A DNA stretch of 64,000 nucleotides from Blastomussa wellsi (GCA_947652115.1 OX393561.1:10153876-10217875), one strand, 5' to 3'; counted from the stretch's first letter, positions 56,462 through 64,000 are shown. The notes: generated by a model not told the origin, from the letters alone. Made by a program: numbers and translations.

Positions 56462-56480
56462 TACAAGGCTATAAATAAAA
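56462..56480 (+). promoter_or_regulatory. TATA box before ATPase, overlapping AATAAA
   Basis: acaaggcTATAAATAAAATC: TATAAATA at 56470-56477 is 48 bases before ATG 56518; AATAAA at 56474-56479 is 16 bases after the protease stop. One site may serve both ends of neighbouring transcripts. Confidence 0.65.
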
Positions 56481-56517
56481 TCGTTGAAAACTATTTCAGT
56501 GTGTTTTTGTGTGTGTC

Positions 56518-57183
56518 ATGTCGACGTACGATCCGAGATTTCGGGTGCCGGGTAATATGCAGATCGTGGGCCCGTCTTTAAGTGGAAAAACTACCTGGCT
56601 GTACCGTTTGGTACGCGATGCACCGGTCTATTTCCGACGCGCAGACGGTAGCCCGTGCTACTTCCAAAAAATCGTCTACTGTTACGGTTCGACGTGGCAA
56701 CCCATCTTTGATCATTTCGAAGCTTTGGGGGTGTTCTTTCACGAAGGTCTACCCGACGACATCTCAGACCTCTTTCCTCCCTCGCAACGACCGGGCTTGT
56801 TGATTTTGGACGATCTGATGCAAGAAACCACCAAGTCGTCGCAAGTCACTCAGTTGTTAACCCGCGACACGCATCACCTCGACTTGTTCGCCATCACCCT
56901 AGCGCAGAATCTGTACCCGGGAGGACGGGAACAGGCCACTCAAAACCGTAACTACCATTACACGGTCCTGTTCAAGAACCCAGCTGATACCAGATACGTG
57001 AAAGCCTTGGGCGATCGTTGGCTAGGAAACAGTCGAGCCTTTTGGCAACTGTATCAAAAAGCCACTCAAAAACCGTTTGGATATCTGGTAGTAGACCATC
57101 ATCCCAGGACCGACGAAGCCATTCGCTTTCGCACCCACATCTTGCTCGACGAAGCAGACCCCGTGACAGTTCTACAGCCCTGA
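56518..57183 (+). CDS. ATP: Genome-packaging ATPase (FtsK/HerA, A32-like)
   Basis: 221 residues from ATG 56518, chosen over upstream non-ATG codons because of the TATA box at 56470. Walker A is GPSLSGKT (18-25); Walker B is LLILDDLM with Asp98/Asp99. LFAITLAQNLYPGG (around 125-138) includes the sensor region and Gln typical of FtsK-HerA ATPases, and KNPADTRYVKALGDRWLG matches the conserved region after it. Such ATPases pump viral DNA into the capsid. Length is normal for Polinton ATPases; no damage seen. Confidence 0.95.
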   Translation: MSTYDPRFRVPGNMQIVGPSLSGKTTWLYRLVRDAPVYFRRADGSPCYFQKIVYCYGSTWQPIFDHFEALGVFFHEGLPDDISDLFPPSQRPGLLILDDLMQETTKSSQVTQLLTRDTHHLDLFAITLAQNLYPGGREQATQNRNYHYTVLFKNPADTRYVKALGDRWLGNSRAFWQLYQKATQKPFGYLVVDHHPRTDEAIRFRTHILLDEADPVTVLQP

Positions 57184-57187
57184 AAAG

Positions 57188-57210
57188 AAAGAAAAAAAAG
57201 CATAAAAAGG
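57188..57210 (+). promoter_or_regulatory. A-tract plus CATAAAAAGG box
   Basis: gaaagaaaaaaaagCATAAAAAGG, box at 57201-57210, 38 bases before ATG 57239. A TATA variant with C at the first position. Confidence 0.65.
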
Positions 57211-57238
57211 CGAACGTGTTAGTTCCAAGGGACAAAGC

Positions 57239-57760
57239 ATGGATTCGCTCGTGTTACCCACGTTTCGGCGTTCTGGGTTTCGACGTCCTCCTCGATCTTT
57301 GCAAGCACCCTGGGGTCCTGGAATGCCGGGCACCTACTACGTCCTACGAGGTGACGAGTACGACCTTCGTATTCAAGATGCCAGTGAGGCCACATCGGGA
57401 CGACGCAGTGTTTCCACCAAGAAAAGACGACGACGACAGCAGCAGCAGAAGGGAGGCATCTATCCAGGCAACCAAGTCAATCGACCGTCCCCATCACGTA
57501 TCGCTCAAATGGAAAGAATCATCCGTGCTCGTCATTCTACCAATCCCCGAAGACAAAGAGCAGCGTCTAGAGCTTTAGCCAATACGAGGTCACAGCGATT
57601 GGCTCGAGGTGTCAACAGAGCCATGTGGAACGTGCGTCGTCAACTGACTCCTACCACCATTACGGGTAAACTGGGAACGGCAGCAGCACTGGGAGGAGCT
57701 TTGGCAGCAGTGCCGACGGCCTTGTTAGGAACACTCCTGACACAAGTGGGGAAAAAGTGA
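57239..57760 (+). CDS. Basic core protein with Q-K-G-G site and hydrophobic tail
   Basis: 173 residues, starting MDSLVLPTFRRSGFRRPPRS. The N-terminal third is neutral; then KKRRRRQQQQKGGIYPG gives a basic run followed by a Q-K-G-G motif (probable protease site). The middle is Arg-rich (RIIRARHSTNPRRQRAASRA), as in DNA-condensing core proteins. The C-terminus is a hydrophobic Ala/Gly/Leu helix (GTAAALGGALAAVPTALLGTLL), possibly membrane-active. Its own TATA variant lies 38 bases upstream. No clear homologue; role in core or entry is inferred from composition and neighbours. Confidence 0.75.
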   Translation: MDSLVLPTFRRSGFRRPPRSLQAPWGPGMPGTYYVLRGDEYDLRIQDASEATSGRRSVSTKKRRRRQQQQKGGIYPGNQVNRPSPSRIAQMERIIRARHSTNPRRQRAASRALANTRSQRLARGVNRAMWNVRRQLTPTTITGKLGTAAALGGALAAVPTALLGTLLTQVGKK

Positions 57761-57778
57761 CAAAAAAAGCTATAAAAG
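57761..57778 (+). promoter_or_regulatory. A-tract plus TATA box before the 129-residue gene
   Basis: caaaaaaagcTATAAAAG, TATA at 57771-57778, 36 bases before ATG 57807. Confidence 0.8.
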
Positions 57779-57806
57779 CCAGTTCACCTTCTGACAATGC
57801 ACAACG

Positions 57807-58196
57807 ATGCCAGGCATTAGACGACGACGACGATATCGCCAGCAGGAAGGAGGGCTCGGCCCTTTTGCTCAGCAACTAGCCATGTTCTCGTTAGCTCCCA
57901 TTGTCACTGACATGGCCAGTAACGTGTTGAACAGCGTGCTACCGGGATTGACCGGTCAAGCGGGTGGAAAGTTTAGCTTACCGGGCAATTCGCAAATGAT
58001 CGGTTTACCTAACCATCTTCCTCCATCCACCTATCTTCACATCTCACGACCCAGACAAAAAGGAAAAGGCAAGACCACCACAAAACGCTGTGGACGAAAA
58101 TCTCAAAAGGGAGGTTTAGGACCTCTGGCTGCCATAGCCGGTATGGCCTTGGCCCCGATGCTACTCAATCCTTTGCTAGGCGGTCTCAAGCGTTAA
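57807..58196 (+). CDS. Small core/membrane-active protein with three Q-x-G-G sites
   Basis: 129 residues beginning MPGIRRRRRYRQQEGGLGPF. Two hydrophobic helices each follow a Q-x-G-G-L-G-P motif (QQEGGLGPF near 12-20 and QKGGLGPLAAIAGMALAP near 100), and QAGGK lies between. The repeated plan of basic stretch, cleavage motif and amphipathic helix resembles adenovirus pX/pVI-type precursors in logic, not in sequence. Adenain-type cleavage would release small basic and hydrophobic peptides. Role inferred. Confidence 0.75.
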   Translation: MPGIRRRRRYRQQEGGLGPFAQQLAMFSLAPIVTDMASNVLNSVLPGLTGQAGGKFSLPGNSQMIGLPNHLPPSTYLHISRPRQKGKGKTTTKRCGRKSQKGGLGPLAAIAGMALAPMLLNPLLGGLKR

Positions 58197-58207
58197 AGGA
58201 TATAAAG
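58193..58207 (+). promoter_or_regulatory. TATA box before the 189-residue gene
   Basis: ttaaaggaTATAAAG, TATA at 58201-58207, 38 bases before ATG 58239; it overlaps the end region of the preceding gene. Confidence 0.7.
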
Positions 58208-58238
58208 AAGGCACGACCAGGAGAATTTTCATTCTACG

Positions 58239-58808
58239 ATGGCACCTCCATTACAAGCTTGGCGACGCACTCCCATCAATCGAAACTTCAGAGCTTCCTC
58301 TGCAGCGGCCAGACGAGCCAATCGAGGGTTCACTCGTCCTGCACGTTCCTCTAAAGTGGGAAATGCCTATGGAACACTCAAGAGTAAGATGGGTACTAAA
58401 GGATTACTGGCTGCTGGTATACTACCGGCCGTGGCAGGTCTGGGTGCACTAATAGGAGGTCTCGTACCGTCAAAGAAGAAACAACAAGGTAGTGGTGCTT
58501 GGCGCGTGGCAGCTCACCAACCCTTTCTGCTCGACTTGGTGAGTGGGGATGGCACGACGTGGCGAAGAGAGATTCACCGAGCTAGCAATGACCAACTACG
58601 TGCCCTGACCGACGTGATACGCAACTTATACGACGACGTGGTTCCGTTACCGTCTCGTATCAAACTGCCCTTGAAAAAGCATATAAGAGAGATTCGACGT
58701 CTGAGTGGACTGACCACACCTTTGTACGAACGCAGAGCGCTGTTATTGGGTTTGGGAGCACGCCTTCTTCCGTTTCTGCGTGCCGGTTTACAGGCATTAG
58801 AGGTATGA
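58239..58808 (+). CDS. Core protein with conserved Polinton-type C-terminal domain
   Basis: 189 residues. The N-terminus is Arg/Ala-rich (ASSAAARRANRGFTRPARSS), then a hydrophobic helix (GLLAAGILPAVAGLGALIGG), KKKQQGSG (a Q-x-G-x-G protease motif) and a C-terminal domain: FLLDLVSG, then ASNDQLRALTDVIRNLYDD, PLPSRIKLPLKKHIREIRRL and RALLLGLGARLLPFL. That domain follows the pattern (A-x2-x-Q-L-x-AL, N-L, PL, K-x2-L, IR-x-L, LL) I know from small conserved proteins of many Polintons and adintoviruses, function unsettled. The stop overlaps the next ATG by 4 nt. A TATAAG at 58682-58687 inside the gene could give the next gene a separate start. Confidence 0.8.
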   Translation: MAPPLQAWRRTPINRNFRASSAAARRANRGFTRPARSSKVGNAYGTLKSKMGTKGLLAAGILPAVAGLGALIGGLVPSKKKQQGSGAWRVAAHQPFLLDLVSGDGTTWRREIHRASNDQLRALTDVIRNLYDDVVPLPSRIKLPLKKHIREIRRLSGLTTPLYERRALLLGLGARLLPFLRAGLQALEV

Positions 58809-59557
58809 ACGACAAATATGCCAAAGAGATGATCTTGATCCCTAAACCCACCATCGATCAAGCAGGAGGGCATTCCACCCAAGACAACATGGATCAATTT
58901 TGGCAACGACGGTTGACAGTCGATCGATTGGTCAATGCCCCTCACGTGGATCGCATGAGGAAGATCTTAAGCGACATGAAACAGATGGAAGGACAGGCCA
59001 CATCCTCGTCTGTGCCAGGGGACGGACCTGACAGTAGTGATTACTTTCGTTTACAACGGCAGTTACAAAGGCTTGATCCTAACACCTTGAAAACAACCCT
59101 TCGACCCCAGAAATATGCTCCTCCTCCTCCTCCTTCTAAAAGAAGGGTGACACGACCGCCAATGCCTACCTCATTCAAGGAAGCGAGAGAACAAACCAAG
59201 CAAATTGAAGCCATGCTTCAGCAGTTCAAACAAAGGGCCAAGCAAGAGATGGAGCAGGCCCTCCGTGGAGGTAATGAGCAAAGTATCAAAGAAGCGCAAC
59301 GCAAATGGGACATTGTCAATTACAATATCGACCAGATACGTCAAGAAGACGATTTCTTGGATAGTCCCAATGTACCGTCGTGGTGGGAGGAGCTGTATGT
59401 CGGGAAAGAGGAAGCAGGAAAAGCACAAGACCAAGCCCGAGAAGAGTCAACACGTCGACGCGACAAATTGTATCGTCAGCTAGAAGATTTCTACCCCAAC
59501 CAGCAAGGACAAGGGTATAACGTTTGGCAGAAACCTCGCGGATGGATTCAAGAGTGA
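58805..59557 (+). CDS. Conserved Polinton-type structural protein, coiled-coil
   Basis: 250 residues; ATG 58805 overlaps the preceding TGA (ATGA). It starts MNDKYAKEMILIPKPTIDQA with a Q-A-G-G motif at 19-22 and ends near NQQGQGYN (Q-x-G-x-G), so both ends may be trimmed. The N-terminal plan (KEMILIPK, then L-x2-D, M-x2-IL) recalls a short conserved protein that follows the preceding gene in other Polintons. A Pro-rich linker (PPPPPSKRR) leads to a long charged coiled coil (about 118-175: EAREQTKQIEAMLQQFKQRA and on). Probably a virion scaffold or core component (inference). Confidence 0.75.
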   Translation: MNDKYAKEMILIPKPTIDQAGGHSTQDNMDQFWQRRLTVDRLVNAPHVDRMRKILSDMKQMEGQATSSSVPGDGPDSSDYFRLQRQLQRLDPNTLKTTLRPQKYAPPPPPSKRRVTRPPMPTSFKEAREQTKQIEAMLQQFKQRAKQEMEQALRGGNEQSIKEAQRKWDIVNYNIDQIRQEDDFLDSPNVPSWWEELYVGKEEAGKAQDQAREESTRRRDKLYRQLEDFYPNQQGQGYNVWQKPRGWIQE

Positions 59558-59560
59558 CCA

Positions 59561-59580
59561 AAAAAAAAAAGCATATAAAG
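59561..59580 (+). promoter_or_regulatory. A-tract plus TATA box before the last gene
   Basis: aaaaaaaaaagcaTATAAAG, TATA at 59574-59580, 40 bases before ATG 59614, directly after the previous stop. Confidence 0.8.
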
Positions 59581-59613
59581 AACGACACACAGTCTCCATT
59601 TTCATTTCTTGAC

Positions 59614-60165
59614 ATGAAGATGCAGTGTAAAGCAGCTCTCGAAAACGTGTGCTTAATCATCGATCTCGAAGGATATCATGTACAAAAAAAGTTTTGTACC
59701 AGGGAACTCGGTTGGACTACCTGGCAAGGTGATGTCGGAGTGCACCACTACCAACAACCCTTCCGATGGAAAACACTCAACCGAATAGACAGACTCACCG
59801 CAAAATACGTCTATCATCGCATCCACGGGCTACCCTTCGAGGACGATCCACGGGAAAAGGCACGCCATCTCGATGACCTGAAAGGGGACGTAGCAGAACT
59901 CTACGAACAGACCAGGACCCCTGAACGTTTCTTGGTGGGATATAAAGGTGGACACGTGGAAAAGAGATTGTTGCAAGAACTGGATCTACCTGCCATCAAC
60001 TTAGAACATTGCGGATGTCCAAAATTCGACAAGTTACAAGACGTTTCTCTCATTGAAGATTGTCAACAACACAAAATACAAGGACACTGTGCCATGGTGG
60101 AATGCCATGCCTTTTGGCAATGGGCCAACATGCCAGACGAAGAAGAGTGTGATGTTTATGCGTAA
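59614..60165 (+). CDS. DnaQ/RNase H-fold-like protein of Polintons, possible exonuclease
   Basis: 183 residues from ATG 59614 (ATG 59620 also possible). VCLIIDLEGYHVQKKFCTRE resembles the first strand of DEDD exonucleases (D-x-E), and LVGYKGGHVEKRLLQEL the second motif; LPAINLEHCGCPKFDKL and CAMVECHAFWQW follow in the order seen in a family of uncharacterised animal and viral proteins. All catalytic acids of an active exonuclease are not evident, so it could be a non-enzymatic relative. It is the last gene, with its own TATA box and an AATAAA 17 bases after the stop. Confidence 0.75.
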   Translation: MKMQCKAALENVCLIIDLEGYHVQKKFCTRELGWTTWQGDVGVHHYQQPFRWKTLNRIDRLTAKYVYHRIHGLPFEDDPREKARHLDDLKGDVAELYEQTRTPERFLVGYKGGHVEKRLLQELDLPAINLEHCGCPKFDKLQDVSLIEDCQQHKIQGHCAMVECHAFWQWANMPDEEECDVYA

Positions 60166-60181
60166 AAAAAAGGTTCATCAC

Positions 60182-60187
60182 AATAAA
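60182..60187 (+). terminator. Polyadenylation signal of the last gene
   Basis: AATAAA at 60182-60187 follows the stop at 60163-60165; a run of A lies between. Confidence 0.65.
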
Positions 60188-60410
60188 AAATTGTTTAAAA
60201 ACTGAAACGGTGTTCACTCTTGAAATACTTACCAACCCAAACAGCAGTTTGATGACGTCATCAATGGGGTCACGTGACCCAAATGCTGCATGCTGATTGG
60301 TCCAATCTGATTGGTCAGGTGTCAAACCCTAGAGGTCTACTACTAGACCTCGCACGCACCCATTCGTGGGCCTCAATTTTCAAGGCGCGATACGAATTTT
60401 GTCCTTGTTT
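60188..60410. other. Non-coding spacer before right terminal repeat
   Basis: About 220 bp with gatgacgtcatc (CRE-like palindrome near 60252) and gattggtcc/gattggtca repeats, then a short segment similar to the sequence just inside the left terminal repeat. No ORF. Confidence 0.5.
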
Positions 60411-60827
60411 TTAGTTCTTCGCTAACTATATTTTTTTCTGCTTTTCTTTTTTTGTTTGTCCATGTCATTGATCAACTAAATCAGAAACTATCTAAAACGC
60501 TCAATGTGACAGAAATCGAACTAAAATCAGAAAACTAAACGCTAAATGAACTTTTCAACGCTCGCACCGATAAATTTTTTTCAACGCGCGATGCGAAACG
60601 CTACACCTCATTCGTCACACCTCAACACACCATTTTTTTTTTGCTACGTGTGTTCACTCTCAACATCACCTCCATCCATACTAGGTGCTCCTCATTTCAT
60701 TTCCACCCGTATGTGAGGAGCAAGAGGAGCTCCTCACACCCCAACTCACCAATTTCCTATGGTTTGTATAGGGCGGCCATTTTGAATAAATTAAAACCCC
60801 CCCTAATTTGGCCCCTATACTACTACT
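60411..60827 (-). repeat. Right terminal inverted repeat of the provirus
   Basis: Inverted copy of 42634-43050; ends ...cccctatactactact followed by CCGGG. The apparent ORF at 60641-60928 repeats the left-end minus ORF and is not a gene. Confidence 0.95.
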
Positions 60828-61021
60828 CCGGGGTACTGCATTGCATTCTTGGGCAAGAGACTTCACTCTTACCATGCCCCAGGTGCATATACATGGGTAC
60901 TGGCGAAATAATCCTGAGGGGTAACTAACCCTGCAACAGTCTAGCATACTGGATATCCAGTAGACTGTTCACAGTCAGTCTAGGCATCCAGCAAAAGGAG
61001 GGGGGAATTAGAAATACTCTT
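60828..61021 (+). mobile_element. SINE fragment, right half split by the provirus
   Basis: ccggggtactgcattgcatt, cttgggcaagagacttcactc, ccccaggtgcatatacatgg, gtaactaaccctgcaacagt and gaattagaaatactcttag follow the body of the SINE at 23187-23475 in order. The head is at 42565-42633. Confidence 0.75.
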
Positions 61022-61956
61022 AGGGTGCATTCTTTTGGGATGCTCTAGATCACGATCATTACTAGTTACCATTGCTAATTAAAGTGCACCTAACCCCAAA
61101 ATATTTTTTCGTTAAAATAAACCTTTGCACCAGTTCAAAACTCACTGCACCTTTCGTTTCTCCTTTTTACTAAATGCGGACTATTTATAGCATAAAAAAG
61201 TTACGAAAACTGTACGTTATTTGGTTCACGACTGAGTAAGAAGGGGCCTGGGTCTATTGCTGGGTTGACATCACAAACTAATTTGCATGCATGTTTACAA
61301 AGACTTGATGCGATGCAAATCAGTTTTTTGTAACATTTTATCCAAACACTGAGAAGAGAGTTGAACATATGACACACAGCAGAGTATTTTTTGATGAAAT
61401 TTGAGGCATTTGGATAGCTGATGAAACACTGTCTCAAGTGTTTGATAAACCAGCTTAGGAGTAAGGGGTAATTGATCTGCTCACCACTGACAAATCATGA
61501 TATTTTGTTCAATCTTGTCCAATAATTGCTAATTATTATCATTATCATTCTTATTTATAAATATTATTCATTCCGCTAACAAAATTAATTTTCCATTAAT
61601 GAATTTATTAGTCCTTTGAGGATGGGAATGATTTGATACGTTTGACTGTAATAGTCTGTGTTTTACTAGTCCATTCTTTACTATTCCAAATTTCACTAGT
61701 CCAGTCCAGTTGAGTCTCGCGCGCTGGGACCCAATTACATTCTATTTTTAGACTGACTTGGGCGTTCGCTACAAAACAGCCAACCATGTAAATGTACATA
61801 GTGTCAGAGGCAAGATTTCCGCACAGCCCCATACATTTATTATGCATGCAGTTCTTTGTTTATTGAAGACAATAGCTGGAACAACAGAGACCCTTTGGGA
61901 CTTACGCTCTTTGTTTGAGTCATTTCTTTGTTCGACTAACTTTTGATTTTTTTCTA
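61022..61956. other. Non-coding DNA right of the provirus
   Basis: AT-rich; 61330-61450 is an inverted, diverged copy of sequence at 17110-17240 (tatcaaacac, gagacagtgtt, tatccaaa, tactctgctgtg). No gene, and no exon encoding the missing N-terminus of GULO was seen. Confidence 0.5.
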
Positions 61957-62399
61957 AGTCCAAAATAGTTTTAAACTTAGAAAAATTTAACGAAATTTGT
62001 CTGGAATAGCGTGAAAAATAAATTTAGCGTCTAAAATAAGGAAAATCAAAAGGAAAAGTTAAATTTTGGGCGATTTCACGATGTTTTCAAATTAAATACG
62101 CGAGTAGAAATGGTTTAAAATAGTGATTTAGGCCTTGGGGTTAGCTTCAAAATGTTGTTTGGGTCATCAAGTATTTTATTTAATGATACAAAATAAAGAA
62201 TAAATGTTTTGCTTATCTTTCCTCGTTGTATTTTGTCGTTGTTTTCCATTGTTTTGATTACGTGAGTAGAGAATACAGGTCTAATTCCTTTAAGTCTTCG
62301 TAGTCCAAGCTCGCAGCGAAATGAATCCATCCACAATCAATCGATCAAACAGTCAGTCAGCAGATCACGAACAATGCATACACTGAGTACTTGGAACTT

Positions 62400-62757
62400 T
62401 TATGCGTCCTTGCGGACTTCATAAAGATCGGCGATTTGCTTGATTATGTTACCAAAAGGATCCTCTCCATAATGCTTACGCCACAACCACTCCTTTAGGT
62501 AGCTTTCGAAGAGATCTTTGGATGTTCCTCTACGGGGCATACTTCGTTTTATTCCGCACCATGTATTACAATGCGCTGTGTGTGCGCACCTGTGTCTGGG
62601 ACTACGAAGTTTAGGCTGTGGTTAACTGTGAGGTGACTATAGCCCTTGTCATTGAGGCAATCGTAAGCTTTCCACACGTCGCTCATCACGCGTGTTCCAG
62701 GATATATTTGAGCGCGAATGGTGGGTAAGAGAGTATCTTTATCCTTGCTCTCTACAA
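62400..62757 (-). pseudogene. Merlin/IS1595-like transposase remnant, copy 1
   Basis: Minus strand: LLPTIRAQIYPGTRVMSDVWKAY, then GYSHLTVNHSLNFV and HTQRI, closed by a stop; after a frameshift FESYLKEWLWRKHYGEDPF follows. These match the second half of IS1595-type transposases (compare SDCWKAY and YLAEFKWR of the intact Merlin here). The catalytic Glu region is lost at the frameshift and the N-terminal half is absent. A different Merlin subfamily from the intact copy. Confidence 0.75.
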
Positions 62758-63634
62758 AATAGTATTATTACAGGCTTCTCGTGGACACTTTGTTGAAGAC
62801 TCGAGCAGATTGTGTTCCTTGTACCACAGCATGCATGGTCATGATCTGAGATTATGCAGAACAGCTTGAACAGATTTATGGACGTCAACGACATAGCAGT
62901 ACACAGGAAACAGGAAACGACGAAAAATTGACGAAGAACGGACGAAACAAATAAACAGAAGATAACGTAGAAAAATGAAGCAAAATATAGGTTGATAATT
63001 TGTGGTTGCACTATTGTATTCGAGAAAATGATCGAGAAGGTGAGAAATGCAAACACTTCTTTTTATTTAGCAAGGGAGCCAATGGAAATGAAATATTCTG
63101 CATGTTTTCATGCAGGGATAAGGAATTATTAAATAACAGAATAAAGGATTGTAATGCAAGTCCAAAATAGTTTTAAACTTAGAAAAATTTAACGAAATTT
63201 GTCTGGAATAGCGTGAAAAATAGGTTAAATAAATTTAGACTTAGAAAATTTTTTAAATTTAGCGTCTAAAATAAGGAAAATCAAAAGGAAAGGTTAAATT
63301 TTGGGCGATTTCACGATGTTTTCAAATTAAATACGCGAGTAAAAATGGTTTAAAATAGTGATTTAGGCCTTGGGGTTAGCTTCAAAATGTTGTTTGGGTC
63401 ATCAAGTATTTTATTTAATGATACAAAATAAAGAATAAATGTTTTGCTTATCTTTCCTCGTTGTATTTTGTCGTTGTTTTCCATTGTTTTGATTACGTGA
63501 GTAGAGAATACAGGTCTAATTCCTTTAAGTCTTCGTAGTCCAAGCTCGCAGCGAAATGAATCCATCCACAATCAATCGATCAAACAGTCAGTCAGCAGAT
63601 CACGAACAATGCATACACTGAGTACTTGGAACTT

Positions 63635-64000
63635 TTATGCGTCCTTGCGGACTTCATAAAGATCGGCGATTTGCTTGATTATGTTACCAAAAGGATCCTC
63701 TCCATAATGCTTACGCCACAACCACTCCTTTAGGTAGCTTTCGAAGAGATCTTTGGATGTTCCTCTACGGGGCATACTTCGTTTTATTCCGCACCATGTA
63801 TTACAATGCGCTGTGTGTGCGCACCTGTGTCTGGGACTACGAAGTTTAGGCTGTGGTTAACTGTGAGGTGACTATAGCCCTTGTCATTGAGGCAATCGTA
63901 AGCTTTCCACACGTCGCTCATCACGCGTGTTCCAGGATATATTTGAGCGCGAATGGTGGGTAAGAGAGTATCTTTATCCTTGCTCTCTACAAAATAGTAT
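63635..64000 (-). pseudogene. Merlin/IS1595-like transposase remnant, copy 2
   Basis: Duplicate of the remnant at 62400-62757 with the same frameshift, so decay came before duplication. Cut by the window end. Confidence 0.75.

Larger units (their letters stand above)
42634..60827 (+). mobile_element. Polinton/Maverick provirus (adintovirus-like), 18.2 kb
   Basis: Bounded by 417-bp inverted terminal repeats starting AGTAGTAGTATAGGGG and flanked by CCGGG (42629-42633 and 60828-60832). It encodes the Polinton/adintovirus hallmark set: protein-primed PolB, retrovirus-type integrase, packaging ATPase, adenain-like protease, major capsid protein and several small core proteins, all on the plus strand. 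The layout fits a dsDNA virus that integrates with its own integrase and copies DNA by protein priming from the ends. All frames but the protease are open and the terminal repeats differ by about one base as far as I compared, so insertion is recent. Reading frames are more GC-rich than the host DNA. Confidence 0.95.
61957..64000. repeat. Direct duplication of an ~0.8-kb block
   Basis: 61957-62765 and 63159-64000 are near-identical, offset 1203 at the start and 1235 after an insertion of about 32 bp near 63222-63253 in the second copy. The second copy runs off the window. Each includes a transposase remnant. Confidence 0.9.

Overview
The window reads as nuclear DNA of a marine invertebrate, most likely an anthozoan cnidarian (coral or sea anemone). 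This is inferred from AT-rich DNA full of small inverted-repeat elements, short host exons with GT/AG junctions, and the mix of transposon families. Into it is inserted an 18.2-kb Polinton/Maverick-type provirus (adintovirus-like) that is nearly intact.

Host genes, all on the minus strand: (1) at the left edge, exons of a discoidin (F5/8 type C) domain gene, 95-1807; (2) a six-exon START-domain lipid-transfer gene, 10288-19416, encoding 276 residues; (3) eleven exons of L-gulonolactone oxidase (GULO), 22662-42010, lacking only the 5' exon(s). Exon phases match at every junction I used. The introns and gaps hold tRNA-derived SINEs, a Penelope-like remnant, Tc1/mariner-like and hAT-like non-autonomous elements, and many fold-back/MITE copies.

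The GULO intron at 24122-32021 carries a transposon with TTAA target sites and terminal inverted repeats (24293-30436). It encodes a two-exon Kolobok/Mutator-like DDE transposase. A complete Merlin (IS1595-type) transposon (26562-29486, 8-bp target duplication) has inserted inside that transposase's own intron, leaving its reading frame intact.

The provirus occupies 42634-60827. It has 417-bp, nearly identical terminal inverted repeats, a 5-bp direct repeat CCGGG, and sits inside a SINE, splitting it. On the plus strand it encodes protein-primed DNA polymerase B (with N-terminal C2H2 fingers, an OTU-like motif and a Vsr-like insert), a small basic protein, a chromodomain integrase, a 772-residue virion protein, a series of small basic/hydrophobic core proteins, a double-jelly-roll major capsid protein, an adenain-like protease, a packaging ATPase and a DnaQ/RNase H-fold-like protein. 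Most transcription units start with an A-rich tract plus a TATA box 36-64 nt before the ATG; genes without their own box overlap or abut the previous stop. Five small proteins share Q-x-G-G or Q-x-G-x-G motifs fitting adenain-type cleavage sites. The main visible lesion is an in-frame TGA at codon 12 of the protease gene.

Right of the provirus (60828-64000) are the other half of the split SINE, dispersed repeats and a duplicated block with decayed Merlin/IS1595-like transposase; no GULO 5' exon was recognised there.
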